DNA of 64,000 nucleotides. Origin: Mycolicibacillus trivialis. GTDB lineage: Bacteria > Actinomycetota > Actinomycetes > Mycobacteriales > Mycobacteriaceae. Under the pieces are notes generated by a model. That model had not been told where the DNA came from, ran no database searches, and worked only from the letters and a program-made list of their open reading frames with translations. Of this stretch, positions 11,323-20,090 are shown piece after piece (within the stretch, counting starts at the first letter, position 1; every line of letters starts with the position of its first letter). The DNA lies in contig NZ_LQPZ01000018.1 of the NCBI RefSeq assembly GCF_002102395.1, forward strand, positions 1 to 64,000. Direction: 5' to 3'. Position numbers and translations under genes: made by a program.

Positions 11323-12121
11323 GCGCGAACATCAGCGCGCGCTTGACCTCCTGGATCGCCTTGGTGACCTCGATACCGCGCGGGCAGGCCTCGGTGCAGT
11401 TGAAGGTGGTGCGGCAACGCCACACCCCGTCGACCTCGTTGAGGATGTCCAGGCGCTCGGCGGCGGCCTCGTCGCGGCTGTCGAAGATGAACCGGTGCGC
11501 GTTGACGATCGCCGCCGGACCGAAGTAGCTGCCCTCGCTCCAGAACACCGGGCAGCTGGTGGTGCAGATCGCGCACAGGATGCACTTGGTGGTGTCGTCG
11601 AAGCGGGCGCGGTCCTCGGGGCTCTGGATCCGCTCGCGGGTCGGCTGGTTGCCGGAGGTGACCAGGAACGGCTTGATCGCCCGGTAGGCGTCGAAGAACG
11701 GCTCCATGTCGACCACCAGGTCCTTCTCCACGGGCAGACCGCGGATCGGCTCGATGGTCAGGGTCAACTGCTTCTTGGGGTTTTTGGGCAGCATGTCGCG
11801 CATCAGCACCTTGCAGGCCAGCCGGTTGTGGCCGTTGATGCGCACCGCGTCCGACCCGCACACGCCGTGGGCGCAGGAGCGCCGGAAGGTGAGGGTGCCG
11901 TCGAGGTAGCTCTTGACGTAGATCAGCAGGTTGAGCACCCGGTCGGTGGGCAGGCACGGTACCCGGAAGCTCTGCCACCCGGCGGCGTCGGGGTTTTCCG
12001 GGTTGAAGCGCGCGATCTTGAGGGTGACCATCACCGCGCCCTCGGGGATCGGTGGCAGTGGCGGGTCGCCCGGCTCGGGGGAGTCGATCACGGCGCCCTG
12101 GGAACGTGCCGGAGGAGTCAT
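11318..12121 (-). CDS. sdhB: Succinate dehydrogenase iron-sulfur subunit
   Basis: Carries electrons from the flavin subunit to menaquinone at the inner membrane. 267 aa with the three expected cluster motifs: a [2Fe-2S] site (CAHGVCGSD, then NRLAC), a [4Fe-4S] site (CILCAICTTSCP) and a [3Fe-4S] site (CRTTFNCTEACP). The start ATG overlaps the sdhA stop (ATGA). It is the last gene of the operon sdhC-sdhD-sdhA-sdhB. Its stop codon lies within a 33-bp tandem repeat. Confidence 0.98.
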   Translation of the reverse strand: MTPPARSQGAVIDSPEPGDPPLPPIPEGAVMVTLKIARFNPENPDAAGWQSFRVPCLPTDRVLNLLIYVKSYLDGTLTFRRSCAHGVCGSDAVRINGHNRLACKVLMRDMLPKNPKKQLTLTIEPIRGLPVEKDLVVDMEPFFDAYRAIKPFLVTSGNQPTRERIQSPEDRARFDDTTKCILCAICTTSCPVFWSEGSYFGPAAIVNAHRFIFDSRDEAAAERLDILNEVDGVWRCRTTFNCTEACPRGIEVTKAIQEVKRALMFAR

Positions 12122-13881
12122 CAGTACTTCCGCTCCTTGGGTTCGTAACGGGTCTGGACGACGGGCTTGAAGTCCAGCCGGATATCGCTGCGCAGCTCTG
12201 CGCCTTCCTTGTAGGCCATGGTGTGCTTCATGAAGTTGGCGTCGTCGCGGTCGGGGTAGTCCTCGCGGGCGTGCCCGCCGCGGGATTCCTTGCGGTTGAG
12301 CGCACCGACGACGGTCACCTCCGCCAACTCCAGCAGGAAGCCCAGCTCGATGGCCTCCAGCAGGTCGGAGTTGAACCGCTTGCCCTTGTCGTGGACGGTG
12401 ATGTGGGCGTAGCGGTCCTTGAGGGCGTGGATGTCGTTGAGCGCCTGGGTCAGCGTCTCCTCGGTGCGGAACACCGCGGCGTTGTTGTCCATGGTCTGCT
12501 GCAGCTCACCGCGGATGTCGGCGACCCGCTCGTGGCCGTGGTCGGACAGGATGTGCGCCACCCAGTCGGCGACCATCGCCGACGGGTTCTCCGGCATCGG
12601 CACGAAGTCGTTTTCGAGCGCGTACTCCGCAGCGGCGATCCCCGCGCGACGGCCGAACACGTTGATGTCCAGCAGCGAGTTGGTGCCCAGCCGGTTGGCG
12701 CCGTGCACCGACACACACGCGCACTCACCGGCGGCGTAGAGGCCCGGAACGACCGAGGTGTTGTTGCGCAGCACCTGGCCGGTGACGGTGGTGGGGATGC
12801 CGCCCATGATGTAGTGGCAGGTCGGGTAGACCGGCACCAGTTCGGTCACCGGGTCCACCCCCAGGTAGGTGCGGGCGAACTCGGTGATGTCGGGCAGTTT
12901 CGCCTCCAGCACGTCGGCACCGAGGTGGCGGACGTCGATGTAGACGTAGTCCTTGTTCGGGCCCGCACCGCGGCCCTCGAGCACCTCCAGCACCATCGAG
13001 CGGGCGACGATGTCGCGCGGCGCCAGGTCGACGATGGTGGGCGCGTAGCGCTCCATGAACCGCTCGCCGTCGGCGTTGAGCAGCCGGCCGCCCTCGCCGC
13101 GCACCGCCTCGGAGATCAGGATGCCCAGGCCGGCCAGACCGGTCGGGTGGAACTGGTGGAACTCCATGTCCTCCAGCGGCAGTCCCTTGCGGAACACCAC
13201 GCCCATCCCGTCGCCGGTCAGGGTGTGGGCGTTGGAGGTGGTCTTGTACATCCGTCCCGAACCGCCGGTGGCGATGATGACCGACTTGGCGTGGAAGACG
13301 TGCAGCTCGCCGGTGGCCAGCTCGTAGGCGACGACGCCGGAGGTCACCGGGCCGCTGGGGGTCTCGGTCAGCAGCAGGTCCAGGACGTAGAACTCGTTGA
13401 AGAACTCGACGTCGTGTTTGACGCAGTTCTGATAGAGGGTCTGCAGGATCATGTGACCGGTGCGGTCGGCGGCGTAACAGGATCGGCGCACCGGCGCCTT
13501 GCCGTGCTCGCGGGTGTGACCGCCGAACCGCCGCTGGTCGATGCGGCCCTCGGGGGTGCGGTTGAACGGCATCCCCATCTTCTCCAGGTCGAGCACCGCG
13601 TCGATGGCCTCCTTGGCCATGATCTCCACCGCGTCCTGGTCGGCCAGGTAGTCACCGCCCTTGACGGTGTCGAAGGTGTGCCATTCCCAGTTGTCGTCTT
13701 CGACATTGGCCAGCGCCGCGCACATGCCGCCCTGAGCGGCCCCGGTGTGGCTGCGGGTGGGGTAGAGCTTGGTCAACACCGCGGTGCGCGCCCGCGGGGC
13801 GGCCTCCACCGCCGCGCGCATGCCGGCGCCGCCGGCGCCGACGATCACCACGTCGTATCGGTGTTCGCTAATCAACTGCAA
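12121..13881 (-). CDS. sdhA: Succinate dehydrogenase flavoprotein subunit
   Basis: Oxidises succinate to fumarate with covalent FAD on the cytoplasmic face of complex II. 586 aa, the normal length. The dinucleotide-binding motif VGAGGAGMRAAVEAA is near the N-terminus and the FAD-linking His is in the RSHTGAAQGG segment. Substrate-site segments HQFHPTGLAG, GEGGRLLN and the active-site stretch with RSCYAADRTGH are present. The C-terminal RGGHAREDYPDRDD region is also family-typical. It follows sdhD directly (3 bp) and overlaps sdhB. Confidence 0.98.
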   Translation of the reverse strand: MQLISEHRYDVVIVGAGGAGMRAAVEAAPRARTAVLTKLYPTRSHTGAAQGGMCAALANVEDDNWEWHTFDTVKGGDYLADQDAVEIMAKEAIDAVLDLEKMGMPFNRTPEGRIDQRRFGGHTREHGKAPVRRSCYAADRTGHMILQTLYQNCVKHDVEFFNEFYVLDLLLTETPSGPVTSGVVAYELATGELHVFHAKSVIIATGGSGRMYKTTSNAHTLTGDGMGVVFRKGLPLEDMEFHQFHPTGLAGLGILISEAVRGEGGRLLNADGERFMERYAPTIVDLAPRDIVARSMVLEVLEGRGAGPNKDYVYIDVRHLGADVLEAKLPDITEFARTYLGVDPVTELVPVYPTCHYIMGGIPTTVTGQVLRNNTSVVPGLYAAGECACVSVHGANRLGTNSLLDINVFGRRAGIAAAEYALENDFVPMPENPSAMVADWVAHILSDHGHERVADIRGELQQTMDNNAAVFRTEETLTQALNDIHALKDRYAHITVHDKGKRFNSDLLEAIELGFLLELAEVTVVGALNRKESRGGHAREDYPDRDDANFMKHTMAYKEGAELRSDIRLDFKPVVQTRYEPKERKY

Positions 13882-13884
13882 TCC

Positions 13885-14352
13885 TTAGGAGATGTTGGCG
13901 TCGAACGTCAGGAGCACGTAGGTGCCCAGCACCAGGGTGAACACCATCGACACCAGCAGCAGAGTGTTCAGCCAGAACCGGGTGGAGTTCTTGCGGGTGT
14001 AGTCGCCGATGATCGTGCGCATCCCGTTGGCGCCGTGCAGCTGGGCCAGCCACAGCAGCAGCAGATCCCAGATCTGCCAGAACGGGGAGGCCCACCGCTG
14101 GGCGATGAAGTTGAAGTCGATCCGGTACACGCCCCGGTCCCACATCAGCATGATGAACAGGTGGCCGAGCACCAGGAACACCAGCACGGCCCCGGAGAAC
14201 CGCATGAAGATCCAGGTGTACTTCTCGAAGTTCGGCATCGCGGTGTGCCTGCGCGGGGAGCGCGGGTTCCCGAAGCTGGCGGGGCTGTCGAAGCTGTCCT
14301 GGATCACCGGGGCGTGCTGACCACGCCCGAGTTGCAGGTCCGGCCGGTTCAT
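13885..14352 (-). CDS. sdhD: Succinate dehydrogenase hydrophobic membrane anchor subunit
   Basis: Together with SdhC it anchors the catalytic subunits and forms the quinone and haem site. 155 aa: a hydrophilic N-terminal tail of about 45 residues, then three hydrophobic helices with conserved histidines (VLGHLFIM, LAQLHGANGM) that are haem or quinone ligand candidates. The ATG at 14352 overlaps the sdhC stop by 4 nt. The open frame extends further upstream but only as a shadow of sdhC. Confidence 0.94.
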   Translation of the reverse strand: MNRPDLQLGRGQHAPVIQDSFDSPASFGNPRSPRRHTAMPNFEKYTWIFMRFSGAVLVFLVLGHLFIMLMWDRGVYRIDFNFIAQRWASPFWQIWDLLLLWLAQLHGANGMRTIIGDYTRKNSTRFWLNTLLLVSMVFTLVLGTYVLLTFDANIS

Positions 14353-14780
14353 CCGAAGTGTCCGATCATGTGAATGGCGATGACGACGGTCGCCGGCACC
14401 ATCACCAGCAGCCAGATGACCGCGATCGTCCAGAGCATCGTGCGCTGATGGCGCGGGCCTTCCTCCCAGAAGTCGATCAGGATCACCCGCACCCCGTTGA
14501 GACCGTGATAGAGCACCGCGGCCACCAGGCCCAGCTCCATCAGGCCGACCAGCGGCGTCTTGTACGTCTCGATGACCTGGTTGTAGATCTCCGGACTGAT
14601 CCGCACGACGGCGGTGTCCAGCACGTGCACGAACAGGAAGAAGAAGATCGTCGCGCCGGTGATGCGGTGCAGCACCCAACTCCACATGCCGGGGTCGCCC
14701 CGGTACAGGGTGCGGCGAGCCCGCCGCGTACGCCCCCGCGTGGCCGGCGTCGCCGGGTCAGCGGATGCCGCCGTCGTCAT
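14349..14780 (-). CDS. sdhC: Succinate dehydrogenase cytochrome b556 subunit
   Basis: First gene of the sdhCDAB operon; 143 aa with three membrane helices. The motif MWSWVLHRITGATIFFFLFVH contains the conserved Ser/Arg quinone-site residues, and LYHGLNGVR contains the conserved haem-ligand His region. I use ATG 14780 rather than 14798 because a GGAGG lies 5 nt upstream of it and homologues begin there. The operon is transcribed away from cdd; the intervening 184 bp carries a long-spaced inverted repeat. Confidence 0.95.
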   Translation of the reverse strand: MTTAASADPATPATRGRTRRARRTLYRGDPGMWSWVLHRITGATIFFFLFVHVLDTAVVRISPEIYNQVIETYKTPLVGLMELGLVAAVLYHGLNGVRVILIDFWEEGPRHQRTMLWTIAVIWLLVMVPATVVIAIHMIGHFG

Positions 14781-14850
14781 CAGCGCCTCCAACATCATCG
14801 GTCTGGAACCGTCATTTGGACTCTAGTCCCACCCTGATGGCCGAACGAAA

Positions 14851-14916
14851 CGTGTTGGCCCGATCGGAGTTGACGCCGACGGAAGTTAGGGTTGCTTGTG
14901 TGAGGTGGCCAACACG
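14851..14916. promoter_or_regulatory. Widely spaced 10-bp inverted repeat between sdhC and cdd
   Basis: CGTGTTGGCC (14851-14860) and its exact reverse complement GGCCAACACG (14907-14916) flank 46 bp in the divergent promoter space. They could be paired operator half-sites for a regulator acting on sdh, cdd or both. No clear -35/-10 pair was identified. Confidence 0.4.
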
Positions 14917-14964
14917 ACGACCGGACCGATCGAGTGCGTCTCAACGACGCGGTAGAGCGCGGCG

Positions 14965-15366
14965 ATGAGCGCGGAGATCGACTGGAACCTGTTGCGTCAC
15001 AAGGCCGTCGAAGTATCGAACCACGCGTATGCGCCGTATTCGGGACTGCGGGTAGGGGCTTCGGCGCTCACCGACGACGGCCGGGTCGTCACCGGCTGCA
15101 ATGTGGAGAATGTCTCATATGGACTCAGCCTCTGCGCCGAATGCGGTGTGGTCAGCGCCCTACACGCCGGCGGGGGCGGGCGGCTTCGCGCGCTGGTCTG
15201 CGTCGCCGCCGGCGGTGCGACCCTGATGCCGTGCGGGCGGTGCCGGCAGCTGCTGTGGGAGAACGGCGGACCGGAGTTGCTGATCGATCATCCCGCCGGC
15301 CCGCGCAGGCTTGCCGACCTGCTGCCCGCGCCGTTCGGCCCCGACGACCTGCCCGCGCCGCGGTGA
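14965..15366 (+). CDS. cdd: Cytidine deaminase
   Basis: Deaminates (deoxy)cytidine to (deoxy)uridine for pyrimidine salvage. 133 aa, the tetrameric small form. The zinc motif has Cys in place of His (CAEC, with the catalytic Glu) followed by PCGRC. The N-terminal YAPYSGLRVGAS and CNVENVSYG motifs bind the nucleoside. It starts the salvage operon cdd-deoA-add with GTGA and ATGA overlaps between the genes. Confidence 0.97.
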   Translation: MSAEIDWNLLRHKAVEVSNHAYAPYSGLRVGASALTDDGRVVTGCNVENVSYGLSLCAECGVVSALHAGGGGRLRALVCVAAGGATLMPCGRCRQLLWENGGPELLIDHPAGPRRLADLLPAPFGPDDLPAPR

Positions 15367-16664
15367 GCGCGCGTTTCGACGCGCCGACGCTCATCGGCGT
15401 CAAACGCGACGGCGGCCGGCTGCCCGACGAGGCGATCGACTGGCTCATCGCCGCCTACACCGACGGCCGCATCGCCGATGCGCAGATGGCCGCGCTGCTG
15501 ATGGCGATCTACCTGCGCGGCATGGACGCCGCCGAAACGGCCCGCTGGACCGCCGCGATGACCGACTCCGGCCGGCGGCTGGACTTCCGGGACCTGCGCC
15601 GCGGCGGTGCGCCGTTGCCCACCGTCGACAAGCACTCCACCGGCGGCGTCGGCGACAAGATCACCCTGCCGCTGGTGGCGGTCATCGCCGCCTGCGGCGC
15701 CGCCGTCCCGCAGGCCTCCGGGCGCGGGCTGGGCCACACCGGCGGCACGCTGGACAAGCTGGAGTCGATCGCCGGGTTCGACCCGAGGCTGTCACCGGCC
15801 CGCATCGCCGCGCAGCTGCGCGACGTCGGTGCGGCCATCTTCGCCGCCGGCGATCTGGCGCCCGCCGACGCGAAACTGTATGCGCTGCGCGACATCACCG
15901 GCACGGTGGCCTCCCTGCCGCTGATCGCCAGCTCGGTGATGAGCAAGAAACTGGCCGAGGGCGCCGGCGCGCTGGTCCTCGACGTCAAGGTCGGGACGGG
16001 GGCGTTCATGACCGATCCGGGCCGAGCCGCGCAGCTGGCGCGCACCATGGTCGGCCTGGGCCGCGCGCACGACGTCCCGGTCACCGCACTGCTGACCGAC
16101 ATGAACACTCCGCTGGGGCGTACCGCGGGCAACGCGCTGGAGGTCGCCGAAGTGCTCGAGGTGCTCGCCGGCGGCGGGCCGCCGGATGTGGTGGAGCTGA
16201 CGGTGCGGCTGGCCGCCGAAATGCTGGCCCTGGCCGGAATCGACGGCCGCGACCCGGCTCAGACGCTCGCCGACGGCACCGCGATGGACCGCTTCCGGGC
16301 GATGATCGCCGCGCAGGGCGGCGACCCGGAGGCGCCGCTGCCGGTGGCCGCGCACCGGGAGACGGTGACCGCGACCCGCGATGGCGTCATGGGCCCCATC
16401 GACGCGATGGCGGTGGGCCTGGCGGTGTGGCGACTGGGCGCGGGCCGGTCGGGTCCCGGCCAGCCGGTGCAGCACGGCGCCGGGATCGTCATCCACCGCC
16501 GTCCCGGCGAGCCGGTCGCGGCGGGGGAGCCGGTGTTCAGCCTGTACACCGATACCCCGGACCGCTACCCTGCGGCGATGGCCGAACTGGACGGTGGCTG
16601 GAGCGTCGGCGACACGGCCCCGGAGTTGCGGCCGCTGATCATCGATCGGATCGTTGAGCCATGA
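15363..16664 (+). CDS. deoA: Thymidine phosphorylase
   Basis: Splits thymidine/deoxyuridine with phosphate into base plus deoxyribose-1-phosphate. 433 aa with the family signature [27 protein letters not shown] and the substrate loop around [10 protein letters not shown]. The GTG at 15363 overlaps the cdd stop and gives the normal N-terminus ([16 protein letters not shown]). Longer open frames upstream are artefacts. It is coupled to add by a 4-nt overlap. Confidence 0.97.
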   Translation: MSARFDAPTLIGVKRDGGRLPDEAIDWLIAAYTDGRIADAQMAALLMAIYLRGMDAAETARWTAAMTDSGRRLDFRDLRRGGAPLPTVDKHSTGGVGDKITLPLVAVIAACGAAVPQASGRGLGHTGGTLDKLESIAGFDPRLSPARIAAQLRDVGAAIFAAGDLAPADAKLYALRDITGTVASLPLIASSVMSKKLAEGAGALVLDVKVGTGAFMTDPGRAAQLARTMVGLGRAHDVPVTALLTDMNTPLGRTAGNALEVAEVLEVLAGGGPPDVVELTVRLAAEMLALAGIDGRDPAQTLADGTAMDRFRAMIAAQGGDPEAPLPVAAHRETVTATRDGVMGPIDAMAVGLAVWRLGAGRSGPGQPVQHGAGIVIHRRPGEPVAAGEPVFSLYTDTPDRYPAAMAELDGGWSVGDTAPELRPLIIDRIVEP

Positions 16665-17749
16665 CGACGCCGTTGACCCTCGAGACGATCCGGCAGGCCC
16701 CCAAGGCGCTGCTACACGACCACCTCGACGGCGGGCTGCGCCCGGCCACCGTTTTGGAGATCGCCGAGCAGATCGGCTACCGCGGGCTGCCCGCCGACGA
16801 CGCCGACGAGTTGGCCGCCTGGTTCCGCACCCGCTCGCACAGCGGATCCCTGGAGCGCTACCTGGAACCGTTCTCCCACACGGTGGCGGTGATGCAGACC
16901 GCCGACGCGCTGCACCGGGTGGCCCGCGAGTGCGTCGAGGACCTGGCCGACGACGCGGTGGTCTACGCCGAGGTGCGCTTCGCCCCGGAGTTGCACATCG
17001 ATCGGGGGCTGTCCTTCGACGAGATCGTCGAGGCGGTGCTCGCCGGCTTCGTCGAGGGGGAGCGGATTGCCGCCGCGGCCGGCCGGCCGATCACGGTGCG
17101 GTTGCTGGTGACCGCGATGCGCCATGCGGCGGTGTCCCGGGAGATCGCCGAGTTGGCGATCCGGTTCCGTGACCGCGGTGTGGTGGGCTTCGACATCGCC
17201 GGTGCGGAGGCCGGGCACCCGCCGACCCGGCACCTGGACGCCTTCGAGTACATGCGTGACCACAACGCCCGGTTCACCATCCACGCCGGGGAAGCCTTCG
17301 GGCTGCCGTCGATCCACGAGGCGATCGCGTTCTGCGGGGCCGATCGGCTCGGGCACGGCGTGCGCATCGTCGACGACATGGTGGTCGCCGAGGACGGGTC
17401 GGTGCGGTTGGGGCGGCTGGCCTCGATCCTGCGGGACAAGCGGATCCCGCTGGAGATGTGCCCGTCGTCGAACGTGCAGACCGGCGCGGTCGGCTCGATC
17501 GCCGAGCATCCCTTCGACCTGCTCGCCCGCACCCGATTCCGGGTCACGGTCAACACCGACAACCGGCTGATGAGCGACACCACCATGAGCCGGGAGATGC
17601 TGGTGCTGGCCGAGACCTTCGGTTACGGCTGGAGCGATCTGCAGCGGTTCACGATCAACGCGATGAAGTCGGCGTTCATCCCGTTCGACGAGCGGTTGGC
17701 GATCATCGACGACGTGATCAAACCGCGCTACGCGGTCTTGGTGGGCTAG
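16661..17749 (+). CDS. add: Adenosine deaminase
   Basis: Converts (deoxy)adenosine to (deoxy)inosine for purine salvage. 362 aa. Zinc and catalytic residues are visible: [10 protein letters not shown] at the N-terminus, HAGEAFG with the catalytic Glu, DRLGHGVR and NTDNRLMS. It is the last gene of the cdd-deoA-add operon, closed by a strong hairpin 65 bp downstream. Confidence 0.97.
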   Translation: MTTPLTLETIRQAPKALLHDHLDGGLRPATVLEIAEQIGYRGLPADDADELAAWFRTRSHSGSLERYLEPFSHTVAVMQTADALHRVARECVEDLADDAVVYAEVRFAPELHIDRGLSFDEIVEAVLAGFVEGERIAAAAGRPITVRLLVTAMRHAAVSREIAELAIRFRDRGVVGFDIAGAEAGHPPTRHLDAFEYMRDHNARFTIHAGEAFGLPSIHEAIAFCGADRLGHGVRIVDDMVVAEDGSVRLGRLASILRDKRIPLEMCPSSNVQTGAVGSIAEHPFDLLARTRFRVTVNTDNRLMSDTTMSREMLVLAETFGYGWSDLQRFTINAMKSAFIPFDERLAIIDDVIKPRYAVLVG

Positions 17750-17814
17750 GGATCTTGGTGGGCTGAGCCGCACCGTTGGGCTGAGCCGTCCCGCTGGGTT
17801 GACCGGCCCCCGAA

Positions 17815-17868
17815 AACACCGCAGGCCCGGGCGGCTATCGGTGGATAGCGGCCCGGGCCTGCTGGTGT
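17815..17868. terminator. Bidirectional hairpin terminator between add and the lipoprotein gene
   Basis: A very long GC-rich stem (CACCGCAGGCCCGGGCGGCT paired with its complement, one mismatch and one bulge, 4-nt loop) lies between two convergent genes. There is no U tract, as is common for mycobacterial terminators. Confidence 0.8.
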
Positions 17869-17880
17869 GAACGTCGGGGT

Positions 17881-18459
17881 TTAGCCCTCGGCGCCCTCTT
17901 CGGGGTTCTCGACGACGACGGCTTCCTCGTCGCCCTCGGCCCACGTCACGGTGCCGTGCTCGAAGGTTGTCTGCTTCTGGCCCTCGGCGTTGGTGGTCTC
18001 GTCGCTGGTCGGGTAGCCCAGCTCACCCTGCGAACCGCCCAGCTCGTTCCACTTGTCGCGGATCTTGCCCCACACCACGTAGGACTTCTCCTTGTGGACG
18101 ATGACGCCGTCCTCGAACTGCTGGTAGACACCACCGTCGGGGTTGGTGACCGCATCGTCGATCGGCGCGCCCAGGTTGGTGCGGGCGGTCTCATCGAGCG
18201 AGTTGTACTTCTCCAGGATGACACCCTCGACGGTGTACTCGGTGCCGTCGGGACCCGCGATCTGGGTGGAGCTCGCAGCGGCGCTGGTCTCGGTGGCGGT
18301 GGTCTCGGACGCCATGATGGACGACGTCACCGAGCTCGCCGAGCTGGCGATGTCCTTGGCGTTGTCCTTGGCCTCGTCGCTGCTGCACCCGGAACCGATG
18401 AGTGCAAACCCGGTGACCGCCGCGGTGATGGCGGCGGCCCGTTTCGTTGCCTGTCGCAT
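17881..18459 (-). CDS. Secreted lipoprotein with LGFP-type repeat
   Basis: 192 aa. The N-terminus is a lipoprotein signal peptide ending in the lipobox LIGSGC, so the mature protein should be lipid-anchored on the outer face of the membrane. A Ser/Ala/Thr-rich linker follows, then a domain with LGAPIDD and LGYPTSDE, the LGFP-like repeats found in actinobacterial wall-associated proteins. The C-terminus is acidic. Shine-Dalgarno GAGGAG is 4 nt before the ATG. It probably binds or organises the envelope; no enzyme motif is visible. Confidence 0.85.
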   Translation of the reverse strand: MRQATKRAAAITAAVTGFALIGSGCSSDEAKDNAKDIASSASSVTSSIMASETTATETSAAASSTQIAGPDGTEYTVEGVILEKYNSLDETARTNLGAPIDDAVTNPDGGVYQQFEDGVIVHKEKSYVVWGKIRDKWNELGGSQGELGYPTSDETTNAEGQKQTTFEHGTVTWAEGDEEAVVVENPEEGAEG

Positions 18460-18576
18460 GCTGCTCCTCTCGAGTTGATAGGCGCCCCTGGTCGAGGCAA
18501 CCCTGCGCGAGCGTATCGCGAGCGTATACGGACCCGCAGTGCAGGGCCACAGATTGCGTCAACTCCGCAGGTGAAG

Positions 18577-19845
18577 CTATTCGCGGCGGAGGCGCGATTC
18601 GACGAATCGCTCCAGTTTCTCCCATTGTTTGACAGCCTCGGCAAACGGGCCGGACAGGGTCCGCCCGGCGTCGGCGTCGAGCACCCGGGAGACCAATTTG
18701 CCCAGGGGTTGGCCGTCGGCGAGGGTCTTGTCGATGACGTCGTCCTCGGCGTAGTCGCCCACGTCACGCAGCAATTCCACGGCCAGCTCCAGCTGGTCGC
18801 GGTCGATGGCCTCGGGGCCGTCGGCCAGGTCGTCGGCGATGCCGGTGAGCACGTAGACGTTGTTCTCGGTGATCGCCACCTCCAGCGAACCGTCGGTGGC
18901 CGCGGTGCGGATGTCCTCGTAGGTGCTCAGGTTCGACAGGTCGTGGTCGTGCTCGTCGGCCAGGTAGCGGGCCAGCGCGCGTTCGGAGGTAAACACGCTG
19001 ACCCGGCCGTTGCGGCCTAGGAACAGTGGACGGTCGTCGAAGTAGCAGCGCAGGGTGTAGAAGGTGCCGGCCGCGGTCATGATCTGGATCGGGTCGATAC
19101 CGACCTTGCCCCAGAAGTCCTCGTCGCTGCCCAGCACCACGGTGTCGGCGGCGGCGCGGGCCTCGGCGGCGGGCGCGGTTTCCGTCTCGACCTGTTCGAC
19201 GACGTCCTCGACGTCGGGTTCCTCGTCGGCTTCGGCCTCCGCGGGAGCAGGTTCGGCAAGCTCGTCGGCGGCCCGGCCGGCGGCGGCGCTGTCCACCTGC
19301 GGGGTCGTCACCAGTGCGTCGATCGCGTCGAGCACGGTGTCCCAGTTGCGCGAGATGACCTCGCCGATCGCATGCCAGCGGGCCAGCCCGGCGCGGCCAC
19401 TGAAGTGGTCGAAGCCGCTGGTCACCGTGCCGAGGCTGGGGTTGCCGTTGAAGAACCGGGTCACCGGCGCCAGCTCGCACACCGACCCGATCGAGGACAC
19501 CACGGCCAGCGCGCCGGCCAGGGCGCGCACCGACTTCTTGGTCGGGTCCTCGGCGAGCCACTCCTCGACGGCGACCAGGTCGAAGCGGTAGTTCTTGCCC
19601 GGGTCGAGCCGGTGGGCGTTGGCCTCGGTCAGCGCGGCCCACTTGGGGTGGTCGGTGAGGTCGTTGTCGCGGTCGGTGCGCACGAAGGCGACCAGGTCGG
19701 CGACGCTGTCGAAGCCGTAGAGGTCCTCGTCTTTGCCCAGGAACGCCTCCCACTCGTCGGCGCCGTCGCGCCAGCGCGGCGCCCACAGCGTGTAGCGGTC
19801 GCCGGCGGTCAGGCTCAGGCGAATCGGGAGGAGGTCAGCAGCCAT
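18577..19845 (-). CDS. Conserved protein, Rv3311 homologue, 422 aa
   Basis: Acidic cytoplasmic protein. Two similar halves are recognisable: an N-terminal domain around FLGKDEDLYGFDSVADLVAFVR and a C-terminal domain around FLGRNGRVSVFTSERALARYLAD. They share the pattern of a phrase on size or colour of a record followed by a short helix, and are joined by an Ala/Glu-rich linker near residues 190-240. The internal duplication is visible, but no enzymatic motif is. The start is the ATG at 19845, giving nearly the length recalled for Rv3311. The role is unknown. Confidence 0.85.
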   Translation of the reverse strand: MAADLLPIRLSLTAGDRYTLWAPRWRDGADEWEAFLGKDEDLYGFDSVADLVAFVRTDRDNDLTDHPKWAALTEANAHRLDPGKNYRFDLVAVEEWLAEDPTKKSVRALAGALAVVSSIGSVCELAPVTRFFNGNPSLGTVTSGFDHFSGRAGLARWHAIGEVISRNWDTVLDAIDALVTTPQVDSAAAGRAADELAEPAPAEAEADEEPDVEDVVEQVETETAPAAEARAAADTVVLGSDEDFWGKVGIDPIQIMTAAGTFYTLRCYFDDRPLFLGRNGRVSVFTSERALARYLADEHDHDLSNLSTYEDIRTAATDGSLEVAITENNVYVLTGIADDLADGPEAIDRDQLELAVELLRDVGDYAEDDVIDKTLADGQPLGKLVSRVLDADAGRTLSGPFAEAVKQWEKLERFVESRLRRE

Positions 19846-19956
19846 GCGGCACAGGATAACGACGGCCGCCTCGTGAGCGGCCAGCCGACCCGGTTGTCTT
19901 CCCGCCGCGAGTGAAGGTTGTCTTCTCGCCGCCCCGCCCCGATCCACCCCGATCGA

Positions 19957-20009
19957 GTGAAGCCTGAGGGAGGTCCGGGAGCGAAAATTCCGCCCTGGAG
20001 CTTCACTGG
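19957..20009. repeat. Imperfect palindromic repeat (GAGTGAAGC family)
   Basis: GAGTGAAGCCTGAGGG and CCCTGGAGCTTCACT form imperfect inverted arms about 22 bp apart in the 245-bp space between the Rv3311-like and PE-PPE genes. A second copy of the same type lies at 37256-37334. Just upstream, GTTGTCTTC-CGCCGC occurs twice directly (about 19892 and 19917). Confidence 0.5.
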
Positions 20010-20090
20010 GTGCGCGTTGACGAGCGAAAACCTGTCATTTGCGACCCGGTGGGCCTACGATTCAGGCGAATTTCAGCAAGGGCGGTCGGG

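Noticed and set aside
10548..11978. 476-aa open frame extending the AhpD-like protein upstream
   Set aside because: The extension is an out-of-frame shadow of sdhB crossing the palindrome; ATG 11150 starts the homologous part and has a fitting promoter.
12052..14373. 773-aa open frame on the + strand across sdhA and sdhD
   Set aside because: It is the antisense shadow of sdhA-sdhD in GC-rich DNA: no family features, and the opposite strand has complete SDH subunits.
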